Assembly: GCF_018135625.1 (NCBI RefSeq)
Contig: NZ_CP073078.1
Span: 2,450,501 to 2,514,500, forward strand
Reading direction: 5' to 3'
Source of the DNA: Phenylobacterium montanum
GTDB taxonomy: Bacteria > Pseudomonadota > Alphaproteobacteria > Caulobacterales > Caulobacteraceae
DNA: 64,000 nt
Below are positions 17,387 through 27,089 of this stretch, one piece after another. Below the pieces are notes generated by a model. It saw only the letters and a program-made list of their open reading frames with translations, ran no database searches and was not told the DNA's origin. A program made the translations under genes and the position numbers. Numbering within the stretch: the first letter of the stretch is position 1; every line of letters starts with the position of its first letter.

Positions 17387-18982
17387 ATGCGTTCGACCAA
17401 GCTGAATATGCTCTGCTGCACGGCTGGATTGTTCCTGGCCATCCTAACACCCCCGGCTTGGGCGGGCCCGATCCCTGCGCAGTCGCCACGATTGATCGAG
17501 GTCGACCTCGCTAAGGCTGGAGCGCCAGTCGACCGCTTCTTCGACCTGTCGGTGGGGTCAGACTTTCCCGGCACGCTGATCCGGCCGGACAGCCAGGCGC
17601 AGTTGAAGACCGCTGTAGACGAACTCGGCTTCCGCTATATTCGCTTCCACGCCATCTTCCACGACGTGCTGGGCACGGTGAAGCTGGTGGACGGCCGCTC
17701 TGTCTACGACTGGACCGGGATCGACCAGCTCTATGACGCGCTCCTCGCAAAGGGGATCAAGCCGTTCGTCGAGCTCGGCTTCACGCCCCAGGCGATGGCG
17801 ACATCGCAAAACAGCATCTTCTATTGGCACGGTAATACCTCCCGCCCCGCCCCGGCCGCTTGGCATGATCTGGTCGATGCTTTCGCCAAGCATCTGGAGC
17901 GCCGCTACGGCGCCGCCGAGGTCAGAGACTGGTATTTTGAGGTCTGGAACGAACCCAACCTCTCCGGCTTTTTCGAGGGCGGCGGCCAGAAAGACTATTT
18001 CGAGCTCTACGACCTGACCGCCATGACCCTGAAGGCGGTCGATCCCGCTTTGCGCGTCGGGGGACCGGCGACGGCGGGCGCCGCCTGGGTTCCTGAATTC
18101 CTGGACCATGCGGCCAAGACGGGCGCGCCGGTGGATTTCGTCACCACTCACACCTATGGCGTTGATAGCGGATTTCTCGACGAGAATGGCCAGGGCGACA
18201 CCAAGCTCACGCCCTCGCCCGACGCGATCGTCGGCGACGTCCGGCGCGTTCGCGAGCAGATCTCGGCATCGCCATTTCCCAAATTGCCGCTCTATTTCAG
18301 CGAATGGAGCACCAGCTACTCGCCGCGCGACGCCGTGCACGATTCCTACATCAGCGCGCCCTATGTCCTGGACAAGCTGAGGCGGGTTCAGGGATTGGCC
18401 CAAGGCATGAGCTACTGGACCTATTCAGATCTGTTCGAGGAGCCCGGCCCCCAGAATGCCCCGTTCGAAGGCGGGTTCGGCCTGATGAATCCGCAAGGGA
18501 TTCGAAAGCCGGTCTGGTTCGCCTACAAATACCTGCACGCCCTGCAGGGCAGAACCATTTCCACTGCCGACAATCGGACCTTCGTTGCGACCGACGGGCG
18601 CAATACCGAAGTCCTGCTCTGGGATTGGAGCCAGCCGGAACAGAAGCTCAGCAACAGGTCATTCTTCACCAAGATCCTGCCTGCGACCCGGGTGCAACCG
18701 GCCCATCTCCGGTTCGAGCACCTGGCAGCTGGACAATATAGGCTCGAGGTTCGCCGGACCGGTTTCAAAGCCAACGACGCCTACACTGCATATCTGGAGA
18801 TGGGCGCGCCGAAGCGCCTCACGCCAGAACAGACCCGGGCGCTCCAAATACAGACGAGGGACACGCCGCAAATCGAGCGTTCTTTCCGGGTGGGCAAAGA
18901 CGGCCGGTTGAACTTCGTCCTGCCTTTGCGGAGCAACGATATTGCGCTCGTCACCTTGGAGGCTGATCACCGACGCAAGTAG
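17387..18982 (+). CDS. Glycoside hydrolase family 39 beta-xylosidase, exported
   Basis: This 531-residue protein begins with a signal peptide (MLCCTAGLFLAILTPPAWAG). The GH39 barrel carries the acid/base glutamate in YFEVWNEPNL and the nucleophile in LYFSEWSTSYSPRD. RYIRFHAIFHD and SYWTYSDLFEEPGP are further family markers. GH39 enzymes cleave xylose from xylo-oligosaccharides and some act on other sugars. It is downstream of GH27 and probably co-transcribed. The ATG at 17387 leads directly into the signal peptide; an earlier in-frame start would overlap GH27. The ribosome site (CGGAACAG) is moderate. Confidence 0.92.
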   Translation: MRSTKLNMLCCTAGLFLAILTPPAWAGPIPAQSPRLIEVDLAKAGAPVDRFFDLSVGSDFPGTLIRPDSQAQLKTAVDELGFRYIRFHAIFHDVLGTVKLVDGRSVYDWTGIDQLYDALLAKGIKPFVELGFTPQAMATSQNSIFYWHGNTSRPAPAAWHDLVDAFAKHLERRYGAAEVRDWYFEVWNEPNLSGFFEGGGQKDYFELYDLTAMTLKAVDPALRVGGPATAGAAWVPEFLDHAAKTGAPVDFVTTHTYGVDSGFLDENGQGDTKLTPSPDAIVGDVRRVREQISASPFPKLPLYFSEWSTSYSPRDAVHDSYISAPYVLDKLRRVQGLAQGMSYWTYSDLFEEPGPQNAPFEGGFGLMNPQGIRKPVWFAYKYLHALQGRTISTADNRTFVATDGRNTEVLLWDWSQPEQKLSNRSFFTKILPATRVQPAHLRFEHLAAGQYRLEVRRTGFKANDAYTAYLEMGAPKRLTPEQTRALQIQTRDTPQIERSFRVGKDGRLNFVLPLRSNDIALVTLEADHRRK

Positions 18983-19235
18983 GTCCCGCTGACGTCCGCA
19001 ATCGCCGAGCATCCAGGCACGGGCCGACGCCCGGTCTTCGCCCTGGATGGCCTCGATGACGAAGCCAGAGTGCAGCGGTTCGGGCATATCGCGCGTGAAC
19101 CGCGAAAGATCAGCCGCACCGTCGGCGTGAGAGCCGAATCGGCGTGGTAGCGTTAAGCGAACGCCCTCGGTGAGCCCCTGGCGGTCCGCCACGATAGCGG
19201 CATCACAACCAGAACTACGACGGGCTCGACGGGGA

Positions 19236-20036
19236 ATGATGATGAAGATGCTTCTGGCGCTCGCGCTGAGCTTGGTCTGTAGCGTGTCGGGTGCATCGGC
19301 GACGCAATGGCCGAACGGGGCCAAGGCGGCCGTGGTGCTGACCTACGACGACGCGCTGGAGTCCCAGCTCGACCACGCCGTGCCGGCGCTGGACGCGGCG
19401 GGATTCAAGGCGACCTTCTTCCTCGCCGGCGTGAAGCTGGCCGACGTTGAGCGCTGGCGCGCCGCGGCCGCCGAGGGCCACGAGCTCGCCAACCACACCA
19501 TCTTCCACCCCTGTCCCGCCTCCAGCTCTTCCTCTGATCGCCGCTACACATCCGAGGCCTATACGCCCGAGAGCATGCTGAAGGAGATTGAGCAGCAGAA
19601 CGTTCTTCTAACCGCGCTGGACGGTAAGCCGACGCACGGGTTCGCGTCGCCTTGCGGCCAGACCATGGCGGGCGGCGATGATTATCTGGAGGCGCTCAGG
19701 ACCGCGAAGCTGGTGACCTATGTGCGCGGGGTCTACACCTCGCCCGATGATCTGCGCGCCGATGTCGGCCGAATCGATCCGATGCACGTTCCCTCGCGGG
19801 GGTTCCCTGAGGGGGTCGCCGGCGCGCAGCTGATCGATTTCGCCAAGCAGGCGGAAGCCGGCGGCGGTATGGCGGTCTACCTTTTCCACGGTGTCGGCGG
19901 AGACTATCTGCAGGTATCCGACGCCGCACACCGCCAGTTGATCGCCTGGCTCGCCGTCCACCGCAATGAGGTCTGGGTGACCACCCTGCAGGGCGCACTG
20001 GACTGGGCCAAAGCGCATCCGAGCCCGTCGCGATAG
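19236..20036 (+). CDS. Exported polysaccharide deacetylase (NodB/CE4 family)
   Basis: This 266-residue protein has a signal peptide (MLLALALSLVCSVSGASA). The NodB domain shows motif 1 as VVLTYDDALESQLDH, where the second aspartate is the metal/base position. Motif 2 is EGHELANHTIFHPC, with both metal-binding histidines. Near the end, AVYLFHGVGGDYLQVS supplies the later histidine motif. CE4 enzymes remove acetyl groups from xylan, chitin or peptidoglycan. In this locus, deacetylation of acetylated xylan or xyloglucan is the natural guess. ATG 19236 is the first of several in-frame ATGs and follows GACGGGGA. The gene is 253 bases after GH39 and may have its own promoter. Confidence 0.88.
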   Translation: MMMKMLLALALSLVCSVSGASATQWPNGAKAAVVLTYDDALESQLDHAVPALDAAGFKATFFLAGVKLADVERWRAAAAEGHELANHTIFHPCPASSSSSDRRYTSEAYTPESMLKEIEQQNVLLTALDGKPTHGFASPCGQTMAGGDDYLEALRTAKLVTYVRGVYTSPDDLRADVGRIDPMHVPSRGFPEGVAGAQLIDFAKQAEAGGGMAVYLFHGVGGDYLQVSDAAHRQLIAWLAVHRNEVWVTTLQGALDWAKAHPSPSR

Positions 20037-20410
20037 GCGGCTGCCGCGAGCAAACCGCTCCGAAGACGCTACCGGGTCGAGGTTCTCGACTTGCCTGCAG
20101 ACGCACGTGTCCACCCGAGCCACGCACTGGTTCACCGCGGGCGGAGCGCACCCTTGAGAAGGGACGTCGAGACCGTGGTGTTTGCAAGTGCGACGGCGCC
20201 GTGAGGCGACCACTGGCGAGTGGCCGATTTGCGGCGACCTCGACGCGACCCTTTTTCAGAGTGGAGTGAGCCAGACGGGGCGCTCTCAGCAACAATGGGA
20301 CGGCGCCGTCCCACACCTTTTCGATAGGCTCGTTGAGCCTGCGAGGTCCCAGAGGCGCGACCAGGCCAAACTCGGCGCAGCGCCCGCGGATAGGCTAAAC
20401 CGCAACGGCG
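20037..20410. other. Convergent gene-free region with a perfect 18-bp palindrome
   Basis: This region lies between the plus-strand deacetylase and the minus-strand hsa operon, where termination in both directions is expected. TGGGACGGCGCCGTCCCA (20296-20313) is a perfect palindrome able to form a hairpin on either strand. Neither side has a clear T-run, so it is only a candidate terminator. No gene is seen. Confidence 0.4.
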
Positions 20411-20803
20411 CTAGGGATTGATGCGCCGCTCCAGCGGCCTGAGCGACCAGGCTGCGAGCGCCAGCAGCAGCGCCAGAACCACCACGTGCATGAGGTCGCC
20501 ATGCAGCGGACCTGCCTGAGCGGCGAACGCGCCCGCGCAAACTCCCAGCAGGATGATAGCCCCGGCGAAAGCGGTTCGCGGCCAGAACAGGAGCAGGGCG
20601 CCCGCGACCTCGACCAGGCCGGTGAAGATGCGAAAGCCTTGCCCCAGGCCGATGACGCCGAACTCGGCGACCATCTTCGGATGCCCCGCCAGCTTGGCCG
20701 CCGCCGCCAAAAGGAAGACCGCCGCAAGCATGAACCTGAGCGCCCAGGCGCCCGCCGCACTCAGTCGTCGCCAGCGCTTCGGGGGTTCATTGACCTCAAC
20801 CAT
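20411..20803 (-). CDS. DoxX-like small membrane protein
   Basis: This 130-residue protein has four predicted hydrophobic segments (ALRFMLAAVFLLAAAAKLAG, IFTGLVEVAGALLLFWP, AFAGAIILLGVCAGAFAA, HVVVLALLLALAAWSL). That matches the DoxX/DoxD-like four-helix membrane fold. The wording AAAAKLAGHPKMVAEFGVIGLGQGF is typical of the family. The biochemical role of most members is not known; some work with oxidoreductases or quinones. It is the last gene of the hsa operon, 17 bases after hsaF, with GAGG before its ATG, so it is probably co-expressed with the ring-degradation enzymes. Confidence 0.8.
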   Translation of the reverse strand: MVEVNEPPKRWRRLSAAGAWALRFMLAAVFLLAAAAKLAGHPKMVAEFGVIGLGQGFRIFTGLVEVAGALLLFWPRTAFAGAIILLGVCAGAFAAQAGPLHGDLMHVVVLALLLALAAWSLRPLERRINP

Positions 20804-20820
20804 TCGTGCCTCGCTTAGGT

Positions 20821-21849
20821 TCAGGCCTGTTCCCGCTGACGAGCCAGGTCGAGGGCCACATCCACAATCATATCCTCCTGGCCGCCGACCATCCGGCGCC
20901 GTCCGAGCTCGAGCAGGATCGCGCGCACATCCAGGCCATGGATCTCTGCGGCCTTTTCGGCATGGCGCAGGAAGCTCGAATAGACACCAGCATAACCCAG
21001 GCTCAGGGTTTCGCGGTCGACCCGGACGGGACGGTCCTGCAGCGGGCGAACCAGGTCCTCGGCCGCGTCCATCAGGGCGAAGAGGTTCGTTCCATGGCTC
21101 CAGCCGTAGACATCGGCGGCGGCGATGAAGACCTCCAGCGGCGCATTGCCCGCCCCGGCTCCCATGCCCGCCAAGGAGGCGTCTATGCGAACGGCGCCGT
21201 TCTGGACCGCGACGATGGAGTTGGCGACGCCGAGGCTGAGATTGTGATGGGCGTGGACGCCGCGTTCGGTTTCGGATTTCAGCACCTGGTCGTAGGCTTG
21301 GAAGCGCGCGGCCACCCCGTCCATGGTCAGGGCGCCGCCGGAGTCGGTGACATAGACGCAGTGCGCGCCATAGCTCTCCATCAATTGGGCTTGACGGGCC
21401 AAGGCTTCCGGAGGGCTCATATGGCTCATCATCAAAAACCCGGACACGTCCATGCCAAGGCTTCGCGCGGCCTCGATGTGCTGCCTGGCGACGTCCGCTT
21501 CGGTGCAATGGGTGGCGATGCGCACCGACCGCACGCCAAGCTCGTAGGCCCGTTTCAGATCGTGGACCGTGCCAATTCCCGGCAACAGCAGCGTGGTCAG
21601 CACCGAATGGGTCAAAACCTCGCCGACCGCCTCGATCCAGGCCCAGTCGGTGCAAGCCCCGAAGCCGTAGTTGAACGACGAGCCCGCAAGGCCGTCGCCG
21701 TGGGCGACTTCGATCGCGTCCACCTTGGCCGCATCAAGCGCCTTGGCGATCGACCTGACCTGGTCGAGCGAATATTTGTGCCGGATCGCATGCATGCCGT
21801 CACGCAGGGTGACGTCCTGGATATAGAGATGGCGGGTCGGCGCGCTCAT
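20821..21849 (-). CDS. hsaF: 4-hydroxy-2-oxovalerate/4-hydroxy-2-oxohexanoate aldolase
   Basis: This 342-residue class II pyruvate aldolase of the DmpG/BphI/HsaF family splits 4-hydroxy-2-oxoacids to pyruvate and an aldehyde. [17 protein letters not shown] contains the substrate-binding arginine, metal-binding aspartate and catalytic histidine. The [13 protein letters not shown] segment supplies the metal-binding HxH pair. It normally forms a channelling complex with the acylating aldehyde dehydrogenase, whose gene overlaps it by four bases (ATGA, 21846-21849). This overlap strongly supports translational coupling. The product assignment relies on family and operon context. Confidence 0.94.
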   Translation of the reverse strand: MSAPTRHLYIQDVTLRDGMHAIRHKYSLDQVRSIAKALDAAKVDAIEVAHGDGLAGSSFNYGFGACTDWAWIEAVGEVLTHSVLTTLLLPGIGTVHDLKRAYELGVRSVRIATHCTEADVARQHIEAARSLGMDVSGFLMMSHMSPPEALARQAQLMESYGAHCVYVTDSGGALTMDGVAARFQAYDQVLKSETERGVHAHHNLSLGVANSIVAVQNGAVRIDASLAGMGAGAGNAPLEVFIAAADVYGWSHGTNLFALMDAAEDLVRPLQDRPVRVDRETLSLGYAGVYSSFLRHAEKAAEIHGLDVRAILLELGRRRMVGGQEDMIVDVALDLARQREQA

Positions 21850-22799
21850 GCCGCCTCCTTGGTCATGCGATGAGCGACCTTCTCGGCGGTCCTCAGCGCC
21901 GCCGAGGTCATGATGTCGAGGTTGCCGGCATAGGCCGGCAGGTAGTGCGCCGCCCCTTCAACCTCGAGGAATGCGGAGACCTTCAGGCCGGCGAAGGCCT
22001 CCCCCATCTCCGGAATGAGCAGCCGATCGTTGTTGCCGATGCGCTCGAACTGGACCTTCTGTTTGAGCCGATAACCGGGAACATAGCCCTGCACCTCCGC
22101 CACCATGGCCAGGATCGAGGCCTCGACGGCGTCCTCGGCGGCGTCGTCGCAAAGACAATAGACCGTATCGCGCATGATCAGCGGCGGCTCGGCCGGGTTG
22201 AGGATGATCACCGCCTTGCCGCGCCGCGCCCCGCCGACGACCTCGATGGCGCGGGAGGTCGTTTCGGTGAACTCATCAATGTTGGCGCGCGTCCCTGGCC
22301 CCGCCGATTTTGACGCGATGGAGGCTACGATCTCGCCGTAAATGACCGGGCTGACCCGGTTCACGGCGGCGACGATCGGGATCGTCGCCTGGCCGCCACA
22401 GGTGACCATGTTGACGTTCGGCGCTTCGAGATTGGCGTCCCCGTTGACCGACGGGACGGTGTAGGGACCAATCGCCGCCGGTGTCAGGTCGATCACCCGT
22501 TTTCCGTAGCGCCGCAGGACAGCGTCATGGCTTGCATGAGCGCCGGCCGAGGTCGCGTCGAAGACGATGCCGATATCGGCGAACTGCGGCATGGCCAGAA
22601 GGCCGCCAATGCCTTCGGCGGTCGTGGGTACGCTCAGCCGGGCTGCGCGCGCCAGGCCGTCCGAGGCGGGGTCCACCCCCACCATCGCCGCCATCTCGAG
22701 GACATCGGACAGGCGCATGATCTTGATCATCAGGTCGGTTCCGATATTGCCGGACCCGATGACAGCGACCTTGGTCTTCAAGGCTTGGCCCTCAGCCAA
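21846..22799 (-). CDS. hsaG: Acetaldehyde/propanal dehydrogenase, CoA-acylating
   Basis: This 317-residue member of the DmpF/BphJ/HsaG family oxidises the aldehyde released by the aldolase to an acyl-CoA. The Rossmann motif [18 protein letters not shown] opens the protein. The catalytic cysteine lies in [12 protein letters not shown] (about residue 134). Length is normal. Its 3' end overlaps hsaF by four bases and its 5' end overlaps hsaE by 22 bases, so the three genes are tightly coupled. With the hsa-type upstream enzymes, propanal from 4-hydroxy-2-oxohexanoate is the likely in vivo aldehyde. Confidence 0.94.
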   Translation of the reverse strand: MAEGQALKTKVAVIGSGNIGTDLMIKIMRLSDVLEMAAMVGVDPASDGLARAARLSVPTTAEGIGGLLAMPQFADIGIVFDATSAGAHASHDAVLRRYGKRVIDLTPAAIGPYTVPSVNGDANLEAPNVNMVTCGGQATIPIVAAVNRVSPVIYGEIVASIASKSAGPGTRANIDEFTETTSRAIEVVGGARRGKAVIILNPAEPPLIMRDTVYCLCDDAAEDAVEASILAMVAEVQGYVPGYRLKQKVQFERIGNNDRLLIPEMGEAFAGLKVSAFLEVEGAAHYLPAYAGNLDIMTSAALRTAEKVAHRMTKEAA

Positions 22800-23578
22800 A
22801 GGGGTTTGAAGCCGTCGATCTCGACGACGTAGTCGCCGGGCGCGAGCGGAACCATCGGTCCCAGCGCCCCGGCCAGGACGATCTCACCCGCTTTCAACGG
22901 CTCGCCAAAGTCGATGGCCGTGCGGGCGAGCCAGGCGAGCGCGTTCAATGGATCGCCCAAGGTGGCCGCGCCGCGGCCCGTGGAAATCTCGGCGCCGTCC
23001 CGGATCATCCGCATGGTGCGGGACGGCAGGTCGAGTTCCGGCGTGAACGGGATCCAGGGTCCGGCGACAAACCCGCCGCAGGAGGCGTTGTCGGCGACCG
23101 TATCGACGATGTTGATGTCCCATCCGGCGATGGCGCTGTCGACGATTTCCGCGGCGACGGCGACAGCCTCCACCGCACGTCCCACCTCTGCAGCGCTCGC
23201 CGGGCGCTCGCTGATGTCCGCCCCGAGCTTGAAGGCGAATTCCGCTTCGATCCGGGGCGCGATCAGCTGAGAGGCGGAAATCTCCGCGCCCATCCCACCA
23301 AAATCCATGAAGTCGAACAGGACGCCGAAGTCCGGCTGGTCGACGCCCAACTGCTTCTGCACGGCCTGCGACGTCAGCCCGATCTTGCGGCCGACGATCT
23401 GCGCGCCCTGAGCGAGCGTGCGTCGAACGTTGACGAGTTGGACCGCATAGGCGGCGGCGATGTCCTTCTCCGGCAAGGCGTTCCGGACCGCCGGGATCGC
23501 AAGACGCCCCGCACGGGCCGCAAACAGGCGGTTGGCGACATCCTGGATCGCCGAGTTGAGTTCAAGGGCAAGAGACAA
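22778..23578 (-). CDS. hsaE: 2-hydroxypenta/hexa-2,4-dienoate hydratase
   Basis: This 266-residue protein belongs to the MhpD/XylJ/HsaE hydratase group of the fumarylacetoacetase-like fold. It adds water to 2-hydroxydienoate to form the 4-hydroxy-2-oxoacid. The line [28 protein letters not shown] is characteristic. [14 protein letters not shown] carries the metal-binding glutamates. The gene lies between the hydrolase (hsaD) and the dehydrogenase (hsaG), as in other meta-cleavage operons, and is separated from hsaD by only three bases. Confidence 0.93.
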   Translation of the reverse strand: MSLALELNSAIQDVANRLFAARAGRLAIPAVRNALPEKDIAAAYAVQLVNVRRTLAQGAQIVGRKIGLTSQAVQKQLGVDQPDFGVLFDFMDFGGMGAEISASQLIAPRIEAEFAFKLGADISERPASAAEVGRAVEAVAVAAEIVDSAIAGWDINIVDTVADNASCGGFVAGPWIPFTPELDLPSRTMRMIRDGAEISTGRGAATLGDPLNALAWLARTAIDFGEPLKAGEIVLAGALGPMVPLAPGDYVVEIDGFKPLWLRAKP

Positions 23579-23581
23579 GGG

Positions 23582-24415
23582 TCAGCTCTCCAGGAAGGCG
23601 GCCACGGTGCGATTGAACTCGTCGGCCTTTTCCCATTGCGCCCAGTGGCCGCATTTCGGCATCACCAGGAAGCGCGCGTTCGGGATCTGACGCGCCAGGA
23701 TCAAGCCCTGGTCCATCGGGTTCACCCGGTCCTCGCGGCCCCAGATGATCAGGGTCTCGTGTGGCAGCCGGTCGAGGCGTTCGCGCCAAAGGTCCTCGAT
23801 GGGGGCCATGCTGGGGCCGACCCTGAGGGGCATGAACTCCGCAGTCTCGGGATCGAGCGCCCGGTCCAGGCGCTCCTGCAGCAATTCGTCCGTGACCGAG
23901 GCGGGATCGAACACCAGATATTTGAGGAATTGCCTCAGCCGCTCCATCGACGGCCCCGGGGGCGTGTAGAAAGTGACCAGCGAGATGATCCCGTCGCTCG
24001 GCTGCTTCTCGAACAGCGAATAGCCGCCGCCCGGCCCCATCAGCACGAGGCGGTCGACCTTGTCGGGAAAATCGACCGCGGTCTTCAGGCTGGCCGCTCC
24101 GCCTAGCGAATTGCCGATCAGGTGGGCCTTGCCCAGCCCGAGCGCATCGATGAAGCCCGCGAGCACCTTGGCGTAGTAGCCCCAGAGCGGCGCGGAGATC
24201 TTCAGCTTGGTCGACTGGCCGTAGCCCGGCAGGTCGATGGCGATCACCCGGTAGCGGTCCGCAAATGCCGCCATATTGCGGGAGAAATTGCTGAGGCCGG
24301 ACGAGCCGGGGCCGCCGCCGTGAACGAAGATCAAGGCCGGCCCGGCCCCGGCTTCGTTGTAGTGAACTCTAAGCCCGTCGAATTCGACGAAGCGGCTGGC
24401 GATGTCAGCGGCCAT
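23582..24415 (-). CDS. hsaD: Meta-cleavage product alpha/beta-hydrolase (4,9-DSHA hydrolase type)
   Basis: This 277-residue alpha/beta-hydrolase cleaves the C-C bond of a ring-opened vinylogous 1,5-diketone. Oxyanion-region FVHGGGPGSSGLSNF is the hallmark of the BphD/HsaD group. The nucleophile serine is in LIGNSLGGAAS (about residue 103). The late histidine is in MPKCGHWAQWEKADEFN. Size agrees with HsaD/BphD. It stands directly after the ring-cleaving dioxygenase hsaC and before hsaE. Distinguishing a steroid (HsaD) from a biphenyl-type substrate rests on the accompanying HsaA rather than on this protein. Confidence 0.93.
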   Translation of the reverse strand: MAADIASRFVEFDGLRVHYNEAGAGPALIFVHGGGPGSSGLSNFSRNMAAFADRYRVIAIDLPGYGQSTKLKISAPLWGYYAKVLAGFIDALGLGKAHLIGNSLGGAASLKTAVDFPDKVDRLVLMGPGGGYSLFEKQPSDGIISLVTFYTPPGPSMERLRQFLKYLVFDPASVTDELLQERLDRALDPETAEFMPLRVGPSMAPIEDLWRERLDRLPHETLIIWGREDRVNPMDQGLILARQIPNARFLVMPKCGHWAQWEKADEFNRTVAAFLES

Positions 24416-24448
24416 CTGAAGCTCCGGATGTGAATTGGAGAAGGAGCG

Positions 24449-25327
24449 TCAAAGACGCTTGTGACCCCAGCTCGAGATCTTGTCGTGCCGGGCCATGCTC
24501 CAGATCGGCGCGTCGACTTCGATGGCGTCGTAGCCGTACTCGAGCTCGAAGCCCGACGGCGTGGAGACGTAGAAAGACACCATCTTGTCGTTGGAATGTC
24601 GGCCCAGGGTCTGGGTCAGGGTGGTGTTGGTGGAGGCTAGGCGATCGAGCGCAAAGCCAACCTGATCGAGGGTCTCCACCTGCACCATCAGGTGGTGCAG
24701 GCGCTTGGGCGGGGTCATCGGCAGGGGCGCGATGGCCAGGGTGTGGTGGCGCGGATTGCAGAAGTAGAATTCGAGGTCGATGTGGGAGTCCGGACCCATG
24801 GCCATGCGGATCATGTCTGATTGGCGGAACCCGAGCAGGTCCAGATAGAAGCCGCGGGTCGCCGCCAGGTCGACGGTGGCGAGCGCCAGATGCCCCAGGC
24901 CCTGCTGGCCAGTGACGAAGCGCGCGCCGGTTGGGGAGACGAAAGGCGAGTGGGACAGCTGGGTCGGGCCATAGTACAGTTCCACGCCAAGGCCTTGCGG
25001 GTCACGACAGCGGACCAGCCCCAGAACCCCCCGCTCCGCCAGCAGCCCGGCGTCGGCCTCCTCCACCGCCACGCCGCCCTCGACAAGCCGGCGGCGAAGC
25101 GCTGCGAGTTCGGCCGGCCCCGCCACTTCAAGGCCGATCCAGGCGAGGTCGTCCTTTTCGCCAGGTTCAAGCGCGATGCGCCAGGCATAGTCGTCAAGTC
25201 TCAGACGCTGCACGCCCCCCGGCGACGCCGGGCCCTGCATCGCCCCTAGGAACTCGCACGCCCAACTCGTCCAGGCGTCCGGATTGCTCACATTCAGGCC
25301 GAGATAGCCGAGAGCGATCACCGACAT
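24449..25327 (-). CDS. hsaC: Type I extradiol ring-cleavage dioxygenase
   Basis: This 292-residue vicinal-oxygen-chelate protein has two beta-alpha-beta-beta-beta modules. The iron ligands are H146 in GLGHLALATVDLA, a histidine in RLHHLMVQVETL (about 211-212), and a glutamate in GFELEYGYDA (about 263). It opens a catechol ring next to the hydroxyls. In the steroid pathway the substrate is 3,4-DHSA. The gene is third in the operon, between the flavin reductase component and the hydrolase. All three metal ligands are intact, so it should be active. Confidence 0.94.
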   Translation of the reverse strand: MSVIALGYLGLNVSNPDAWTSWACEFLGAMQGPASPGGVQRLRLDDYAWRIALEPGEKDDLAWIGLEVAGPAELAALRRRLVEGGVAVEEADAGLLAERGVLGLVRCRDPQGLGVELYYGPTQLSHSPFVSPTGARFVTGQQGLGHLALATVDLAATRGFYLDLLGFRQSDMIRMAMGPDSHIDLEFYFCNPRHHTLAIAPLPMTPPKRLHHLMVQVETLDQVGFALDRLASTNTTLTQTLGRHSNDKMVSFYVSTPSGFELEYGYDAIEVDAPIWSMARHDKISSWGHKRL

Positions 25328-25338
25328 GGGCTTTCCTT

Positions 25339-25884
25339 TCAGGTTCGGGCCGAGGGCGGAGCATCGGGGCGTCGCAGCCCGGTGAAGGCCCCGTGCGCGC
25401 AGACGAGAGGTTGGGCTTCCGCCGTGAGGCGGATCTCGCGGACGTCCGCGATCAGGAGGCTGTGGGTCGAATGCTCGAACCGTCGATTGACGACGCAGGT
25501 CATGCTGGCGACGCCGCCCTGAAGCACAGGCGCGCCCCAGGCATTGAAATCCCAGTCGCCTTCGGAGAAGCGCCGATCAGCTGGAAGGCCGCCAGCGAAG
25601 CTTCGAGCAAGCTGCGACTGGTCTTCCGCCAGCAGGTTCACACCGAACGCGACGCCCTCCAGAAGTTCAGCATTGAGGCTGGCCGAGCGATTGATCGCGG
25701 CGACGATCGACGGGGGATCGAGCGAGAGCGACATGACCGACGTGGCCGTCATGCCGCGGGGTCCCTGCGAAGTCAGGGCGCTGATCACGCACACCGTCGA
25801 GGCTTGACGGCGCATGGCTGCGCGGAACTGCGACTGCAAGCCCTGCTCGCCAAGCGCCTCGGCCTGATCCGAAACGGCGCTCAC
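25339..25884 (-). CDS. hsaB: Flavin reductase component of the two-component hydroxylase
   Basis: This 181-residue protein of the flavin reductase-like fold supplies reduced FMN/FAD to the monooxygenase HsaA. The segments STVCVISALTSQGPRGMTATSVMSLSLDPPSIVAAI and FGVNLLAEDQSQLARSFAG are the standard family core. Its start overlaps the hsaA stop by four bases (ATGA), which matches their need for coordinated amounts. Confidence 0.92.
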   Translation of the reverse strand: MSAVSDQAEALGEQGLQSQFRAAMRRQASTVCVISALTSQGPRGMTATSVMSLSLDPPSIVAAINRSASLNAELLEGVAFGVNLLAEDQSQLARSFAGGLPADRRFSEGDWDFNAWGAPVLQGGVASMTCVVNRRFEHSTHSLLIADVREIRLTAEAQPLVCAHGAFTGLRRPDAPPSART

Positions 25885-27089
25885 AGCGTGAAGTCGGTCG
25901 TGAAGCCGCCGAGCTGCACCAAGCCAGCATTGAGCGAACCCTTATCCGGATTCAGGAAGGCGTGGTTGGAGGCGGCGTGGGAGTCACGGAAGAAGCGCTG
26001 CATCGGGTTGTCCAGCTTGAGCCCGCGCGCGCCGCTGGCCTTGAACAGCAGTTCGACCGCCTTCTGCGCCTCCTTGGCGATCCATTGCGCGTCCCACTTG
26101 TTCTTGACCCGCAGCTCCACGGGGATCTCGGCTCCCGCATCGATCAAGGCGTCGAGTTCGGCGAAGTTTGCGTCCAGGCGGGTGTGCAGTCCCCGAATGA
26201 TCGCTTCCGCCTCGGCCAGTCGGTGGCGGACGAAGGGCTCCTCCATCGCCTTTGCGCCGTCATAGGCGCCGAGGCGCTGCTTCATATCTTCGCGGAAAGC
26301 TTCGAGGGCGCCGTCCGCCATGCCGATGGTCACGATCGACAGGCTGTAGGCGAAGATCACGCCGAACGGATACTTGTAGTTCCTCGACGCAAACGCAGCC
26401 CGGCCAGGATCGGTCATCATGAAGGAATGCAGGAACTGGTGCGTGCGGTGTTCCGGCACGAAGGCGTCCTTGACGATGATGTCGTTGCTGCCGGTGCCTT
26501 TCAGGCCGAGGACGTGCCAGACGTCGGCCACTTCGTAGTCTGGGCGCGGGACCAGGAAGGCGCGGACGTCCGGGGGCCCGGTGACGCCGTCGCCCCGTGG
26601 AACAATGCCGCCGAGGATGACCCACGAGCAGTGGTCGGACCCGCTCGACCATGACCAGCGACCGCTGAGCCGATAGCCGCCGTCGACGGGCGTGATCTTG
26701 CCGAAGGGCGCATAGGACGAAGACGCCCGGGCGTCGGGATCCTGGCCCCAGAGGTCTTCGGCCATCTGCGGATCCAGCAGCGCCACTTCCCAATTGTGGA
26801 CCGTGACCAGGCAGAGGCACCAGGCGCTGGACGGGCAGCCCTTGGCCAGTTCCATGACCACCTTGAACAGGGTCATAGGCGGCAGCTCGAAGCCGCCGTA
26901 TTTCGCCGGTTGCAGGATCTTATAGAAGCCGGCGTCCACGAAATCCTGCAGCGTCTCGGGCAAGAGCGCCCGGTTTTCCTCGGTTCGCGCCGCCCGCTCG
27001 CGCAGCACTGGCGTCAGCTTGCGCGCTCGGTCCAGGAGCTCGGCTTGGGTCGGGGCGGTTGGGGCGGCGAACGCGACCACTGGGGACAT
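25881..27089 (-). CDS. hsaA: Flavin-dependent 3-HSA-type hydroxylase, oxygenase component
   Basis: This 402-residue member of the acyl-CoA-dehydrogenase-fold monooxygenases (HsaA, HpaB-like group D) hydroxylates a phenol to a catechol with flavin from HsaB. GFYKILQPAKYGGFELPP, the aromatic run GRWSWSSGSDHCSW, and LGLKGTGSNDIIVKDAFVPEH closely resemble mycobacterial HsaA, which argues for a 3-HSA-like steroid intermediate. Start ATG 27089 follows GGAGGAGCTCTTG. It is the first gene of an eight-gene minus-strand operon and is divergent from a LysR-type regulator. Confidence 0.93.
   Translation of the reverse strand: MSPVVAFAAPTAPTQAELLDRARKLTPVLRERAARTEENRALLPETLQDFVDAGFYKILQPAKYGGFELPPMTLFKVVMELAKGCPSSAWCLCLVTVHNWEVALLDPQMAEDLWGQDPDARASSSYAPFGKITPVDGGYRLSGRWSWSSGSDHCSWVILGGIVPRGDGVTGPPDVRAFLVPRPDYEVADVWHVLGLKGTGSNDIIVKDAFVPEHRTHQFLHSFMMTDPGRAAFASRNYKYPFGVIFAYSLSIVTIGMADGALEAFREDMKQRLGAYDGAKAMEEPFVRHRLAEAEAIIRGLHTRLDANFAELDALIDAGAEIPVELRVKNKWDAQWIAKEAQKAVELLFKASGARGLKLDNPMQRFFRDSHAASNHAFLNPDKGSLNAGLVQLGGFTTDFTL

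Noticed and set aside
20411-21655. Long frame that would fuse an N-terminal extension to the DoxX-like protein
   Set aside because: The upstream part overlaps hsaF in another frame and is low-complexity; the ATG at 20803 with GAGG gives a normal DoxX length.
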